A stretch of DNA of 64,000 nucleotides from Microcella pacifica (GCF_009371975.2 NZ_VIKT02000004.1:62001-126000); one strand, 5' to 3'; positions 25,636-34,621 are shown, counted from the first letter of the stretch. Notes: generated by a model from the letters alone, not told the origin. Numbers and translations are program-made.

Positions 25636-27149
25636 TTCGCCACCGCCTTCTTGGTCGTTTTGCTGGCTTTCGTGACGGGCCGGGATGCTGAGCTCGAGCC
25701 CGATGCCTCCCACCCATTCGAAGCCAGGTACGCGGCGAGGCCGTGCCGGCCTCCCTCGCGGCCGTAGCCCGACTCCTTGTAGCCGCCGAAGGGCGAGCTC
25801 GGGTCGAAGCGGTTGAAGGTGTTGGCCCAGATGACTCCCGCGCGCAGCTGGTCGGCGAGGGCGAGCATGCGGCTGCCCTTCTCCGTCCAGATGCCCGCCG
25901 AGAGACCGTACGGAGTGTTGTTGGCCTTCGCGATCGCTTCGGCCGCGGTGCGGAAGGTGATGACCGAGAGCACGGGGCCGAAGATCTCTTCTCGCGCGAT
26001 GCGGTGCGCAGGCGAGACCTGCGTGAAGATCGTCGGTGCGAACCAGAAGCCCTTGTCCGGGATCACGCAGTCAGCCGTCCAGCGCTCGGCGCCCTCCTCC
26101 TCGCCGACGTCGCTGAGGGTGCGGATGCGCTCGAGCTGCGCGGCCGAGTTGATCGCGCCGATATCGGTGTTCTTGTCGAGCGGGTCGCCCATGCGCAGGG
26201 TCGACAGGCGCTGCTTGAGCCGGTCGATGACTTCGTCGTGCACGTTCTCCTGCACGAGCAGGCGCGAGCCGGCGCAGCACACGTGGCCCTGGTTGAAGAA
26301 GATGCCGTTGACGATGCCCTCGATCGCCTGGTCCATGGGCGCGTCGTCGAAGACGATGTTGGCCGCCTTGCCTCCGAGCTCGAGCGTGAGCTTCTTGCTC
26401 GTTCCGGCGACGGAGCGCGCGATCATCCGACCGACGCCCGTCGACCCCGTGAAGGCGACCTTGTTGACATCGTCGTGCGTCACGAGCGCCTGCCCGGTCG
26501 AGCCGGGGCCCGTGACGATGTTGACGACGCCGGCGGGCAGCTCGGCCTGCTGGAGGATCTCGGCAAAGAGCATGGCGGTGAGCGAGGTCGTCTCGGCGGG
26601 CTTGATGACGACGGTGTTGCCCGCGGCGAGGGCCGGCGCGATCTTCCACGCGAGCATGAGCAGCGGGAAGTTCCAGGGAATCACCTGCGCCGCGACGCCG
26701 AGTGCGCGCGGGTTCGGGCCGAGCCCGGCGTGCTCGAGCTTGTCGGCCCAGCCGGCGTAGTAGAAGAACCAGGCGGCGACGAGCGGCACGTCGACGTCGC
26801 GCGTCTCACGGATCGGCTTGCCGTTGTCGAGCGCCTCGGCGACGGCGAGCTCGCGGCTGCGCTCCTGCACGAGGCGCGCGATGCGGAAGAGGTACTTGCC
26901 GCGGTCGCTGCCGCTCATGCGCGACCAGACCTTCTCGTACGAGCGTCGGGCGGCGGCGACAGCGCGATCGACATCCTTCCCGTCGGCCTGCGCGATGCGC
27001 GCGATGACCTTCTCGGTCGCGGGCGAGATGGTGTCGAAGACCTCACCGTGGCCGTCGACGAACTCGCCGTCGATGAAGAGCCCGTACTCGGCCTTGAGGT
27101 TGAGGATCGCCGCCGATTCGGGGGCGGGTGCGTATTCGAGGAAACCCAT
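25632..27149 (-). CDS. Aldehyde dehydrogenase, complete
   Basis: 505 residues, NAD(P)-dependent oxidation of an aldehyde to an acid. Visible motifs: PWNFPLLMLAWKIAPALAAG, FTGSTGVGRMIA, catalytic base in LTLELGGKAANIVFDDA, catalytic cysteine in NQGHVCCAGSRLL, and EIFGPVLSVITF near the end. It lies 3 bp after deoC, so acetaldehyde from deoxyribose-phosphate cleavage is the obvious substrate, giving acetate. The C-terminal ~25 residues are Ala/Lys/Thr-rich (TKASKTTKKAVAK). Specificity for acetaldehyde is inferred from context. Confidence 0.9.
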   Translation of the reverse strand: MGFLEYAPAPESAAILNLKAEYGLFIDGEFVDGHGEVFDTISPATEKVIARIAQADGKDVDRAVAAARRSYEKVWSRMSGSDRGKYLFRIARLVQERSRELAVAEALDNGKPIRETRDVDVPLVAAWFFYYAGWADKLEHAGLGPNPRALGVAAQVIPWNFPLLMLAWKIAPALAAGNTVVIKPAETTSLTAMLFAEILQQAELPAGVVNIVTGPGSTGQALVTHDDVNKVAFTGSTGVGRMIARSVAGTSKKLTLELGGKAANIVFDDAPMDQAIEGIVNGIFFNQGHVCCAGSRLLVQENVHDEVIDRLKQRLSTLRMGDPLDKNTDIGAINSAAQLERIRTLSDVGEEEGAERWTADCVIPDKGFWFAPTIFTQVSPAHRIAREEIFGPVLSVITFRTAAEAIAKANNTPYGLSAGIWTEKGSRMLALADQLRAGVIWANTFNRFDPSSPFGGYKESGYGREGGRHGLAAYLASNGWEASGSSSASRPVTKASKTTKKAVAK

Positions 27150-27152
27150 GAT

Positions 27153-28166
27153 CTAGTTCACCGTCACGTAGTCGGGGCCACTGTAGTGACCGGTTCGGAG
27201 CTTCTGACGCTGCAGGAGCACATCGTTGAGCAGGCTCGAGGCGCCGAAGCGCCACAGCTGCGGAGTGAGCCATTCCTCGCCGACCGTCTCGGCGACGGTC
27301 ACGAGGTAGCGCACGGCGTCCTTCGAGGCGCGGATGCCGCCCGCAGGCTTCATGCCGATCTTCTCGCCGGTCAAGCGGTGCCAGTCGCGGATGACCTCGA
27401 GCATGAGGAGCGTCACCGGCAGGGTCGCGGCGGGGCTCACCTTGCCCGTGGAGGTCTTGATGAAGTCGGCACCGGCGAGGATCGCGAGCCACGAGGCGCG
27501 CTTGACGTTGTCGTAGGTCTGCAGCTCGCCCGTCTCGAGGATGACCTTGAGGTGGGCGTAGGTGCCGTCGGTGCGCCGGCAGGCCTCCTTGACGGCGACG
27601 ATCTGGTCGAAGACGACCGCGAAGCTCCCGGCGAGGAAGGCCCCGCGGTCGATGACCATGTCGATTTCGTCAGCACCGGCCGCGACGGCCTCGCGCGTGT
27701 CGGCGAGCTTGATGGCGAGGCTCGCGCGCCCCGAGGGGAACGCCGTCGCGACGGCGGCGACCTGGATGCCCGACTCGCCTCCTGCCGCGTGCAGGCTTCC
27801 GAGCGCCTCGACCGCGTAGGGCACCATGTCGCCGTAGACGCACACGGCGGCGACGCGCGGCGTCTCGGGGTCGGTCGCGTCGGGCGTCACGGCCTTGGCG
27901 ACGAGCGAGCGGATCGTACCGGGCGTATCGGCGCCCTCGAGGCTCGTGAGGTCGCACGTGCGGATGATCGTGTCGAGCGCCCAGGCTTTCGAGCTCGTCT
28001 TGATGGAGCGCGTCGAGAGCCCGGCGGCGCGCTGCTCGAGGCCGACGGCGTCGACACCGCTGAGGCCGTCGAGATGCAGCCGCAGGGCCTTCTCGGTGAG
28101 GTCGCCGCCGAGCAGCTGCACCGCGCGATCGGCGGGAGCGAGGGCGACCGGGTGGTCGAGCGTCAT
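27153..28166 (-). CDS. deoC: Deoxyribose-phosphate aldolase
   Basis: Cleaves 2-deoxyribose 5-phosphate to glyceraldehyde 3-phosphate and acetaldehyde. The Schiff-base lysine is in ADFIKTSTGKVSPAATL, with GMKPAGGIRASKDAV and LFNDVL-like SSLLNDVLLQRQKL near the end. At 337 residues it is the long eukaryote-like DeoC form found in Actinobacteria (short bacterial DeoC is ~220). The ATG at 28166 overlaps the regulator gene by 4 bp, so regulator, aldolase and dehydrogenases form one operon for deoxynucleoside carbon use. Confidence 0.95.
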   Translation of the reverse strand: MTLDHPVALAPADRAVQLLGGDLTEKALRLHLDGLSGVDAVGLEQRAAGLSTRSIKTSSKAWALDTIIRTCDLTSLEGADTPGTIRSLVAKAVTPDATDPETPRVAAVCVYGDMVPYAVEALGSLHAAGGESGIQVAAVATAFPSGRASLAIKLADTREAVAAGADEIDMVIDRGAFLAGSFAVVFDQIVAVKEACRRTDGTYAHLKVILETGELQTYDNVKRASWLAILAGADFIKTSTGKVSPAATLPVTLLMLEVIRDWHRLTGEKIGMKPAGGIRASKDAVRYLVTVAETVGEEWLTPQLWRFGASSLLNDVLLQRQKLRTGHYSGPDYVTVN

Positions 28167-29152
28167 GAGGGGTCCTCTCCAGAGGTGGTCGAGTCGGGGG
28201 CCGCGTCCAGGAGGGAGCGGGCGGTGTGCTCGTCGGTCACGAGCACGGAGCAGAGCCCGTGCTGCACGATGGCGTGGGCGACGGGGTGCTTCGCCTCACC
28301 GCCGATGACGAGGATGCTCATGGGCGAGTCGCGCAGCTCGTCGAGTCCGAGGCCGAGGGTACGAGCATCCAGTTCGGGGTCGGCGATCGTGCCCTCCGCG
28401 GTGATGTACCGGCCGATGACGTCGCCGACGGCGCCCTTCTCGACGAGGCTGCGCATGTCGTCGGGCGTGAGGTAGCCGCTGTCGACGTGCACCGAGCTCG
28501 TGTCGGCGACGCCCGCGCTGTACAGGTACGCGGCGGCGCCGCGGGCCCGCTGCACGACACCGCTCACAGTACGGTCGCCCTCGATCGCGCGCTTCGTCTC
28601 GAGGCGTTCGAGGATGGCCGGGGTCGGCAGCAGGGTCGCCTCGCCGCCGGCCTTCTGGGCGATCATGACGGCGGTGCTCGCCGCCGTGCCGGGCCGCTTG
28701 GAGAGGCTCACGCCGCCGTTGATCTGCACGACGTTGACGCCCGTCGACCAGCCCTCGGGCAGGCACTCGGCGACTTGGTGCAGCGTGCGGCCCCAGCTGA
28801 CGCCGAGGAGACGAGGGATCGGTCGGACGCTCACGAGGAAGTCGGCGGCCGCCTCGGCCACGCGGGCCTGCAGCTCGCGGTCATCGGGGGGTCCGGGCAC
28901 CACGATCGCGTCGCGCAGGCCGAAACTCGCGGTGAGCTCGCGCTCGAGCGAGAGGCGCCGGGCGCGCGGGTGGACGATCTCGATGCGGATGATGCCGCGA
29001 TCGCGCGCCTGCTGGAGGAGGCGGCCGACCTTCCAGCGCGTCACCCGCAGGATCGCGCCGATCTCGTCCTGAGTCTTGTTCTCCTCGTAGTACAGCTCGG
29101 CCGCGCGCACGGCGAGCAGCTCGTTGGCGGCGGTGGTGTCGGTGGCGGCCAT
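28163..29152 (-). CDS. SorC/DeoR-type sugar-binding transcriptional regulator
   Basis: 329 residues. N-terminal helix-turn-helix (AAELYYEENKTQDEIGAILRVTRWKVGRLLQQARDRGII, cited here as residues ~14-52) and a C-terminal sugar-phosphate-binding domain with LLGVSWGRTLHQVAE and VVQINGGVSLS, as in the SorC family that includes Bacillus DeoR. Position at the head of the deoC operon suggests it responds to deoxyribose 5-phosphate. The ATG at 29152 has a GGGGGAG ribosome site; the open frame upstream to 29836 runs over the divergent kinase gene and is not real. Confidence 0.88.
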   Translation of the reverse strand: MAATDTTAANELLAVRAAELYYEENKTQDEIGAILRVTRWKVGRLLQQARDRGIIRIEIVHPRARRLSLERELTASFGLRDAIVVPGPPDDRELQARVAEAAADFLVSVRPIPRLLGVSWGRTLHQVAECLPEGWSTGVNVVQINGGVSLSKRPGTAASTAVMIAQKAGGEATLLPTPAILERLETKRAIEGDRTVSGVVQRARGAAAYLYSAGVADTSSVHVDSGYLTPDDMRSLVEKGAVGDVIGRYITAEGTIADPELDARTLGLGLDELRDSPMSILVIGGEAKHPVAHAIVQHGLCSVLVTDEHTARSLLDAAPDSTTSGEDPS

Positions 29153-29234
29153 GGGCACTCCCCCCTGTATCGCGTGCCGGCGTGCCTCAGGCACGAGGAA
29201 CCCTCCCCAGCCTAGAACGGTCCGTGGAGCGAGA

Positions 29235-29267
29235 CAACATATGTTGCAGATCGTGCTCAGATGAGCA
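29235..29267. promoter_or_regulatory. Two palindromes between the SorC regulator and the divergent kinase
   Basis: CAACATATGTTG (29235-29246) is a perfect 12-bp palindrome, and TGCTCA-GA-TGAGCA (29254-29267) a second perfect inverted repeat, 83 and 102 bp upstream of the regulator start. Both lie in the 183-bp divergent intergenic region. They are likely binding sites for the SorC-type regulator or for a factor controlling the kinase. Confidence 0.5.
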
Positions 29268-29335
29268 GAGCGTGGCGCCCACCGTGATCTCGATACGCTG
29301 AGGAGTTCCCTCCCCCTCCTCGTGAAAGCAGCACC

Positions 29336-30265
29336 ATGACCGACCTCGCCCTCGCCATCGATCTCGGTGGCACGAAAGTCGAGTCCGCGCTCGTCGCGGC
29401 CGACGGCACCCTCGTCGACGGGTCGCGTCATCGCCGACCGACCGGGTCCGCCTCCAGCGCCGAGCAGCTCGCCGCCGCCGTGACCGAGTGCGTCACGGCG
29501 ACGCTCGCCGCGCGCGCGCCGGGCGACACTCTCCTGGGCGCGGGCATCGGCTCGGCGGGGCCGATCGCGGGCACGAGCGGAAACGTCTCCCCGCTCAATC
29601 TGCCGGCCTGGCGCGACTACCCCCTCGGCGGACTCGTCGAGCAACTCGTGCCGGGCATCCCGGTGACGCTGCGCATGGACGGCATCTGCATCACCCTCGC
29701 CGAGGTCTGGAAGGGTGCAGCGCAGGGCGAGACGAACGTCATGGGCATGATCGTCTCGACCGGTGTGGGCGGCGGGCTCATGCTCGGGGGCCGCATCATC
29801 GCGGGGCCCACGGGCAACGCCGGCCACATCGGGCACGTCGCTGTGAGCGGGTTCGACGACGAGTGCGCGTGCGGCGCGCGGGGCTGCCTCGAGGGGATCG
29901 CCTCAGGCCCCCGCTCGGTGCGGTGGGCGACCGAGCAGGGCTGGGTCGGGTCGACGGGCGAGGAGCTTTCCGCCTCCGCGCGCGCGGGCGACACCATCGC
30001 GCTCGCCGCGATCGAGAGGTCGGCCACGGCCGTGGGGCGCGCCATCGCCTCCGCGAGTGCGCTCGTCGACCTCGACATCGTCGCGATCGGCGGGGGCTTC
30101 AGTCACGTGAGCGAGCAGTACGTTCCGCTTGTCGGCCGCGCCGTCGCCGAGCACAGCGACTTCGGTTTCGTCACGAAGACGCGCGTCGTGGCCTCATCGC
30201 TCAGCGGCGAAGGGCCGCTCGTCGGTGCTGCGGCCCTCGTGCACCTCAGCGAGCTCGTGCCCTGA
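29336..30265 (+). CDS. ROK-family sugar kinase (glucokinase-like)
   Basis: 309 residues. Phosphate-binding DLGGTKVESALV at the N-terminus, catalytic region LRMDGICITLAEVWKGAA, VSTGVGGGLMLGGR, and the ROK zinc motif CACGARGCLEGIA (CxCGxxGCxE) near residue 180. ROK kinases phosphorylate glucose, N-acetylhexosamines or related sugars. The usual catalytic Asp of E-N-D is replaced by the MDGI context, with Asp kept. The ATG at 29336 has an AAAGCAG ribosome site. It converges on the MFS gene with a 20-bp overlap of coding regions. Glucokinase is one possibility. Confidence 0.85.
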   Translation: MTDLALAIDLGGTKVESALVAADGTLVDGSRHRRPTGSASSAEQLAAAVTECVTATLAARAPGDTLLGAGIGSAGPIAGTSGNVSPLNLPAWRDYPLGGLVEQLVPGIPVTLRMDGICITLAEVWKGAAQGETNVMGMIVSTGVGGGLMLGGRIIAGPTGNAGHIGHVAVSGFDDECACGARGCLEGIASGPRSVRWATEQGWVGSTGEELSASARAGDTIALAAIERSATAVGRAIASASALVDLDIVAIGGGFSHVSEQYVPLVGRAVAEHSDFGFVTKTRVVASSLSGEGPLVGAAALVHLSELVP

Positions 30266-31490
30266 CCTCGTCCTCCACGATGCCGCGCGCCGCGAGCATC
30301 GGCATCGCGACGATCGTGAGCGCCGCGAGCACGATGAGGATCGTGAGGCTCGGCGCCCACGAGCCAGTGAGCTCGTGCAGCGCGCCGAGCGCGAGCGGGG
30401 CGATCGCGGCCACCGCGTAGCCGATCGTCTGCACGAACCCGCTCACGCTCGCGGCCGACTGCGACGAGCGCGTGCGCAGCGACATGAGCGTCAGGCACAT
30501 CGGGAAGGTGACCTGACCGAGCCCGATGAGCACGACCCACAGCAGCACGAGGGGCTGCGGGGCGAGGAGGAGGCCCCCGTACCCGACGAGGAAGAGTGCC
30601 ATCGACGCGGCGAGGATCACCGTCGGCGTGCGCAGCCGGGCCGTGAGCACGGGAGCGAGGAAGGCGAGCGGCAGTCCCGTGATCGCGAACACCGCGAGGA
30701 GGGAGCCCGCCTCCGTCGCCGTGACCCCCGCGACGTCCTGCAGGATCACCGGCAGCAGCGCGAACGTCACATAGGCCGAGATGCTCGAGATGGTGAAGGG
30801 GATCGTGATGCCCCACACGGTGCGCGAGCGGGCGAGGGTCGCGAAGCGGTGCGGGTCGGGCTCGAGGATCGCGGCGTCGGGGTCGGCGGCGCGATCGCGC
30901 GCTCGACGCCGTGCGCCGCGCACCGCGAGCAGCACCCACGGCACGAGTGCCGCGGTGACGAGGATCGCCCACGAGCCGAGCGAGAAGCGCCAGTCGATCT
31001 CCTCGGCGAGCGGGACAGCGAGGGTCGGCGGCACCGCCGAGCCGACGGCCATGATCATCGCGTAGGCCGCGGTCATGGGCCCGAGAGCGTGCGGGGCGAA
31101 GCGTTTGACGGCGCTCGGCATGAGCACGTTGCCGAAGCCCGCCCCGAGCAGCACGATGAAGCTGCCGAGCACGAGCACGAGGTAGCCGCCGGCGAGAGCG
31201 CGCGCGACGTGCCCGAGGATCATGATGACGACGGCGAGGAGCAGCGTCGTCTCGAGCCCGACGCGGCGCGCGACGAGGGGCGCGATGAGCCCGGAGAGCG
31301 CGAAGCCGATGGGCGGCATCATGCCGAGCACTCCGAGCGCGGCGGCGGAGAGCGGGATGTCGACGGAGATCTGGTCGGCAAGAGGCGACAGCGCCCCGAC
31401 CGGCAGCCGCAGCGTCGCGGCGATGAGCAGGATGCCCGCAATGCCGAGGAGGGATGCCCCGCGACGGGAGATCACGGGGTCGGAGGGCAC
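30246..31490 (-). CDS. MFS transporter, CynX/NimT type
   Basis: 414 residues with 12 predicted hydrophobic helices in two blocks of six, separated by an Arg/Ala-rich loop (about 188-215: RGARRRARDRAADPD). The start MPSDPVISRRGASLLGIAGILLIAATLRLPVGALSP resembles the cyanate/2-nitroimidazole transporter subgroup, which exports or imports small organic anions. Its 3' end overlaps the convergent kinase gene by 20 bp. Substrate is unknown. Confidence 0.83.
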   Translation of the reverse strand: MPSDPVISRRGASLLGIAGILLIAATLRLPVGALSPLADQISVDIPLSAAALGVLGMMPPIGFALSGLIAPLVARRVGLETTLLLAVVIMILGHVARALAGGYLVLVLGSFIVLLGAGFGNVLMPSAVKRFAPHALGPMTAAYAMIMAVGSAVPPTLAVPLAEEIDWRFSLGSWAILVTAALVPWVLLAVRGARRRARDRAADPDAAILEPDPHRFATLARSRTVWGITIPFTISSISAYVTFALLPVILQDVAGVTATEAGSLLAVFAITGLPLAFLAPVLTARLRTPTVILAASMALFLVGYGGLLLAPQPLVLLWVVLIGLGQVTFPMCLTLMSLRTRSSQSAASVSGFVQTIGYAVAAIAPLALGALHELTGSWAPSLTILIVLAALTIVAMPMLAARGIVEDEVRARAR

Positions 31491-31552
31491 CGCACAATCC
31501 TAGATGCCGGTCACCTCGATGTCGGTCGAGGGGTGCCCCGTACAGTGGTGCC

Positions 31553-32185
31553 GTGACCGACTGGAGCCGCTTCCTGCCCCTGAGCAACCGACCGCGCGGC
31601 GACGACGGCGGGGTCACGCGCAACTGGGCACGACCCGCGAGCGGGCTCCTGCTGTCGCTCGCGAACCTCCTCGAGACGCGCCCCGAGTCGCTCGCCCGCG
31701 AGACGCTGCGGCCCGGGGTGAGCGTCGACGACGCCGTGCGCGAGCTGCTCACCCTGCGACGCTGGAGCGGGTGGCAGTGGTTCGCGTCACGCCTCGGCGC
31801 CCACGAGATCCCGAGCCCCGAGGTCGCCGCCCTCGACGCCGACCGCCTCGCCCCCGCGCTGCGCGCGGAGGCTATGAGCCTCTCGGGCGCGACGGCGCGC
31901 TGCTCGGTGCGCGAGTTCGGCGAGATCCTCGTCGCCGCCCTCGACCTGGGCACCGCGCTCGAGGTGGACCTCGGCGTCGACCCCTTCGCGAGCGGCGCCG
32001 TCGCCGTGGATCTCGCGGTGCGCGCGCCCACGCCTCGCCGCAGCGTCCTCACCGCGCGAACCCTCGTCGCGGTCGACAGCGAGTGGCAGGTCGGCACGGG
32101 GCCGGCTCTGCCGGCCACGGCATCCTCGATCGTGCTCTTCCTCGCCGGTCGCGGAGGTGTTCCGCCGCGCGTCGACGAGCCGTAG
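31553..32185 (+). CDS. Conserved hypothetical protein
   Basis: 210 residues from the GTG at 31553 (VTDWSRFLPLSNRPRGDDGG). Mostly soluble, with an alpha-helical middle (LLLSLANLLETRPESLARETL, SVDDAVRELLTLRRWSGWQW) and no transmembrane segment or motif I recognise. Good coding character: it matches the GC pattern of its neighbours. It lies divergent from the MFS gene and is followed after 49 bp by another small gene on the same strand. Function unknown. Confidence 0.65.
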   Translation: MTDWSRFLPLSNRPRGDDGGVTRNWARPASGLLLSLANLLETRPESLARETLRPGVSVDDAVRELLTLRRWSGWQWFASRLGAHEIPSPEVAALDADRLAPALRAEAMSLSGATARCSVREFGEILVAALDLGTALEVDLGVDPFASGAVAVDLAVRAPTPRRSVLTARTLVAVDSEWQVGTGPALPATASSIVLFLAGRGGVPPRVDEP

Positions 32186-32234
32186 GCTCATGAGCATCGA
32201 GCCCGCCGGGCTCCCGAGAGAGCAGGACTACGCG

Positions 32235-32510
32235 ATGGCTCAGAACAACGGATTCGACCTCGGTGACATCGGCGAGGTCGTGAGCGACCCCGTGAGCGGC
32301 AAGGGCTTCGACCCGGATGCCCTGCAGGGCCTCTGGGAGCAGATTCAGCCGACCCTCGCGGGCCTCGACACCGACCAGATTCTCGACACGATCGGCACCT
32401 GGGCGAAAGACCTCGACGTGCCCCTCGTCAAGGACGTGCCCGACGACGTCATCGACAACATCAAGAACGGCGCGAAGGTTCCGCTGAAGTCGCTCATCGC
32501 CGACAAGTAG
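32235..32510 (+). CDS. Small conserved acidic protein
   Basis: 91 residues, acidic and soluble: FDLGDIGEVVSDPVSGKGF, LAGLDTDQILDTIGTWAKDL, DDVIDNIKNGAKVPLKSLIADK. No membrane segment, no cysteine, no recognised domain. The ATG at 32235 is preceded by AGGA at 8-9 nt; an in-frame ATG at 32190 would add 15 residues with no ribosome site. It converges on ribF. Regular helices suggest a small helical protein. Confidence 0.65.
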   Translation: MAQNNGFDLGDIGEVVSDPVSGKGFDPDALQGLWEQIQPTLAGLDTDQILDTIGTWAKDLDVPLVKDVPDDVIDNIKNGAKVPLKSLIADK

Positions 32511-32528
32511 TCGGCAGGGCTCAGCGGC

Positions 32529-33488
32529 CTACGCGGGTTCGGCGGCGAGGCCGAGCACCTCGCGAATGCGCAGCTCGTCGAGCCCCATCTGCACGGCGAG
32601 TGCGTCGCCCGACTCGAACTTGCGCATGGGCCGGATGTACTCGACGAATTCGAGTTCGACTATCGAGCCGTAGAGGTCGAGCGTCACGTCGATCGCGTGC
32701 GCCTCCACCGTCTTCTCGAGCACGTCGCCGAAGGTCGGGTTGTTGCCGATCGACACCGCGGCCCCGTAGCGCTCTCCGTCGACGCGCAACCAGCACGCGT
32801 ACACGCCGTCGGCGGGAATGTAGCCCTCGGCGCCGGGGGCGAGGTTCGCGGTCGGGTAGCCGAGGTCGCGGCCGCGCTGATGGCCGGGCACGACGAGGGA
32901 CCGGATGCGCGGGGCGCGCCCCAAAGCCTCGGCCGCCTCCGCGACATGGCCGGCCTCGAGCGCGGCGCGGATGCCCGTGGACGACACGCGGCGGCCGTCG
33001 GCCTCGCACACGTCGTCGACGAGGGAGACCGTGAAGCCGTCGCGCTCCCCCGCCTGCCGCAGAGTCTCGACCGTGCCGGCGCCGCGCGCGCCGTAGCGGA
33101 AGTCGGCGCCGACGAGCACCTCGGTCGCGCCGAGCCCGCCGACGAGTACGCGCTGCACGAACTGCTCGGGGCTGAGGGCGGCGAACTCGGGGGTGAAGTC
33201 GAGGACGACGACGAGATCCACACCGGCGGCGAGTAGCGCCTCAGTCTTCTGGTCGACGCTCAGCAGGGGCGTCGGCGCCGACTCGGGCCGAAGAACGGCG
33301 AGCGGGTGCCGATCGAAGGTGACGACGACCGTGCGGCGGTCGGCAGCGGCATCCCGCAGGCTGTCGAGAACGGCGCGATGCCCGCGGTGCACGCCGTCGA
33401 ATTTGCCGATCGTGACGATCGACGGCACGGTCGGCTGGGGCAGCGCGTCGAGCCCGCGCGCGACGTGTCCCTGGGCGGAGCGGCTCAC
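32529..33488 (-). CDS. ribF: Bifunctional riboflavin kinase / FAD synthetase
   Basis: Phosphorylates riboflavin to FMN, then adenylylates FMN to FAD. The N-terminal nucleotidyltransferase domain carries VTIGKFDGVHRGHRAVL and VGADFRYGARGAGTV; the C-terminal riboflavin-kinase domain carries LGYPTANLAPGAEGYIPADGVYA and NNPTFGD. 319 residues. Start GTG 33488 (VSRSAQGHVARGLDAL) overlaps the stop of the upstream membrane-protein gene by 4 bp. Essential cofactor enzyme, secure. Confidence 0.95.
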   Translation of the reverse strand: MSRSAQGHVARGLDALPQPTVPSIVTIGKFDGVHRGHRAVLDSLRDAAADRRTVVVTFDRHPLAVLRPESAPTPLLSVDQKTEALLAAGVDLVVVLDFTPEFAALSPEQFVQRVLVGGLGATEVLVGADFRYGARGAGTVETLRQAGERDGFTVSLVDDVCEADGRRVSSTGIRAALEAGHVAEAAEALGRAPRIRSLVVPGHQRGRDLGYPTANLAPGAEGYIPADGVYACWLRVDGERYGAAVSIGNNPTFGDVLEKTVEAHAIDVTLDLYGSIVELEFVEYIRPMRKFESGDALAVQMGLDELRIREVLGLAAEPA

Positions 33489-33928
33489 GAGGCCTCCTCC
33501 GCGTGCCGCACGGCCGCGATGCGCCGCAGCCACAGCAGGCCCAGCACGGGCAAGAGGAGCGGGATGAAGGCGTAGCCCCGGCCGAAGACCGACCACACAG
33601 TGTCGTCGGGGAAGACGTCGGGGGCGAGCAGGCTCACGACGCCGACGATGAGCACGCCGGCGAGCTCCACGGTGATCGCGACGGCGGCGACGAGGAACCA
33701 GCGGCGGCCCCGGGCGACGAGCGCGACTGTGGCGAGCACGTAGACGACGGCGGCGAGCCCGGAGAGGCTGTACGCGAGGGGAGCTTCGCCGAACTTGGTG
33801 GCGATCTGATAGCTCGAGCGGCCGAGAGCGGCGAGGGCGAGGATCGCGTACACGGCGACGAGCACGCGGCCGACGCCACTGCTCGTGGGCCGCGGCTCAG
33901 TCTGCACGGGACGGGTTTCGCTGCTCAT
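33485..33928 (-). CDS. Membrane protein of unknown function upstream of ribF
   Basis: 147 residues: a hydrophilic start (~1-18), then four hydrophobic helices (VLVAVYAILALAALGRSSYQ; SLSGLAAVVYVLATVALVA; FLVAAVAITVELAGVLIVGVVSLLA; AFIPLLLPVLGLLWL) and a short His/Glu-containing tail. The conserved-looking GRSSYQIATKF and VFPDDTVWSVFGRGY loops resemble a small actinobacterial integral membrane family often next to ribF. No function assigned. Confidence 0.75.
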   Translation of the reverse strand: MSSETRPVQTEPRPTSSGVGRVLVAVYAILALAALGRSSYQIATKFGEAPLAYSLSGLAAVVYVLATVALVARGRRWFLVAAVAITVELAGVLIVGVVSLLAPDVFPDDTVWSVFGRGYAFIPLLLPVLGLLWLRRIAAVRHAEEAS

Positions 33929-33943
33929 CTCGTTCAGAGTATG

Positions 33944-34621
33944 TCAGCGATCCTGAGTGGTGAGCGGCACCGTGAGGGCGCGCAGGAACCTACGGGCGAT
34001 GAGGGTGCGGGCCAGCAGGAGCCCCGGCAGCATGGGCCAGCCCCACCATGCGGCTGGGCGCGCGAAGCTGCGCACGGTGAGCCACACCGAGCCGTTCTCC
34101 TCCCGCTCGAGCGTGAACGACTCCTCGCCCGAGAACGCGTGGCCGGGCAGCGTGCCGATGGCGTACATGACGCGGTTCTCATCCTGCTCGAGCAGCACGA
34201 CCCGCCCCGGCAGCGGCAGCCACAAGCGCTCCCCCACGGAGAGGCCGACGACGATGACGTCACCGGGGCGCACGTGCCGAGTGCCGTCGGCGGCGAAGAC
34301 CTCTTCTGCAGCGCCGACCTCGGCGGCCTCGACCGGCTCGCCCTGCTCGTCGAACTCGACCGGCCGGTAGACGCGCTCCGCCTCGCTCGCCTCGACCGGG
34401 CTCATGCGCACGTCCATGCCCGCGCCGCGGTACACCCCGCCCGTGAGCAGGGCATCGACCGCCCACTCCCAGCGCTCGATGCCGTGGCCGAGGCGGCCGC
34501 GCATCTCGAGCGGTCGGTAGCCCTCGGGCGGGTAGCGCATGAGGTCGGGGGCCTGGCTCGCGCCGACGGCCGCATAGGTGACCGCTTGCTCGTGGCGCGC
34601 GCCATCGCGGTCGGTCGTCAT
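33944..34621 (-). CDS. DUF1990 (UPF0548) family protein
   Basis: 225 residues. Features of DUF1990: RLGHGIERWEWAVDALLTGGVYRGAGMDV near residue 42, followed by VRPGDVIVVGLSVGERLWLPLPGRVV and GTLPGHAFSGEESFTLE, then a C-terminal basic/hydrophobic end (MLPGLLLARTLIARRFLRALTVPL). The fold is a START/SRPBCC-like domain of unknown function. Last core gene before the island; the flanking 600 bp upstream is unusual. Confidence 0.75.
   Translation of the reverse strand: MTTDRDGARHEQAVTYAAVGASQAPDLMRYPPEGYRPLEMRGRLGHGIERWEWAVDALLTGGVYRGAGMDVRMSPVEASEAERVYRPVEFDEQGEPVEAAEVGAAEEVFAADGTRHVRPGDVIVVGLSVGERLWLPLPGRVVLLEQDENRVMYAIGTLPGHAFSGEESFTLEREENGSVWLTVRSFARPAAWWGWPMLPGLLLARTLIARRFLRALTVPLTTQDR

Noticed and set aside
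25743-28475. 910-codon open frame on the plus strand opposite the deoC operon
   Set aside because: It is a shadow of high-GC coding on the other strand; composition is Arg/Asp/Val-rich with no domain, and it runs antisense through deoC and the dehydrogenase. The same applies to long frames at 5175-7436, 57754-60195, 60077-62383 and 49960-52251.
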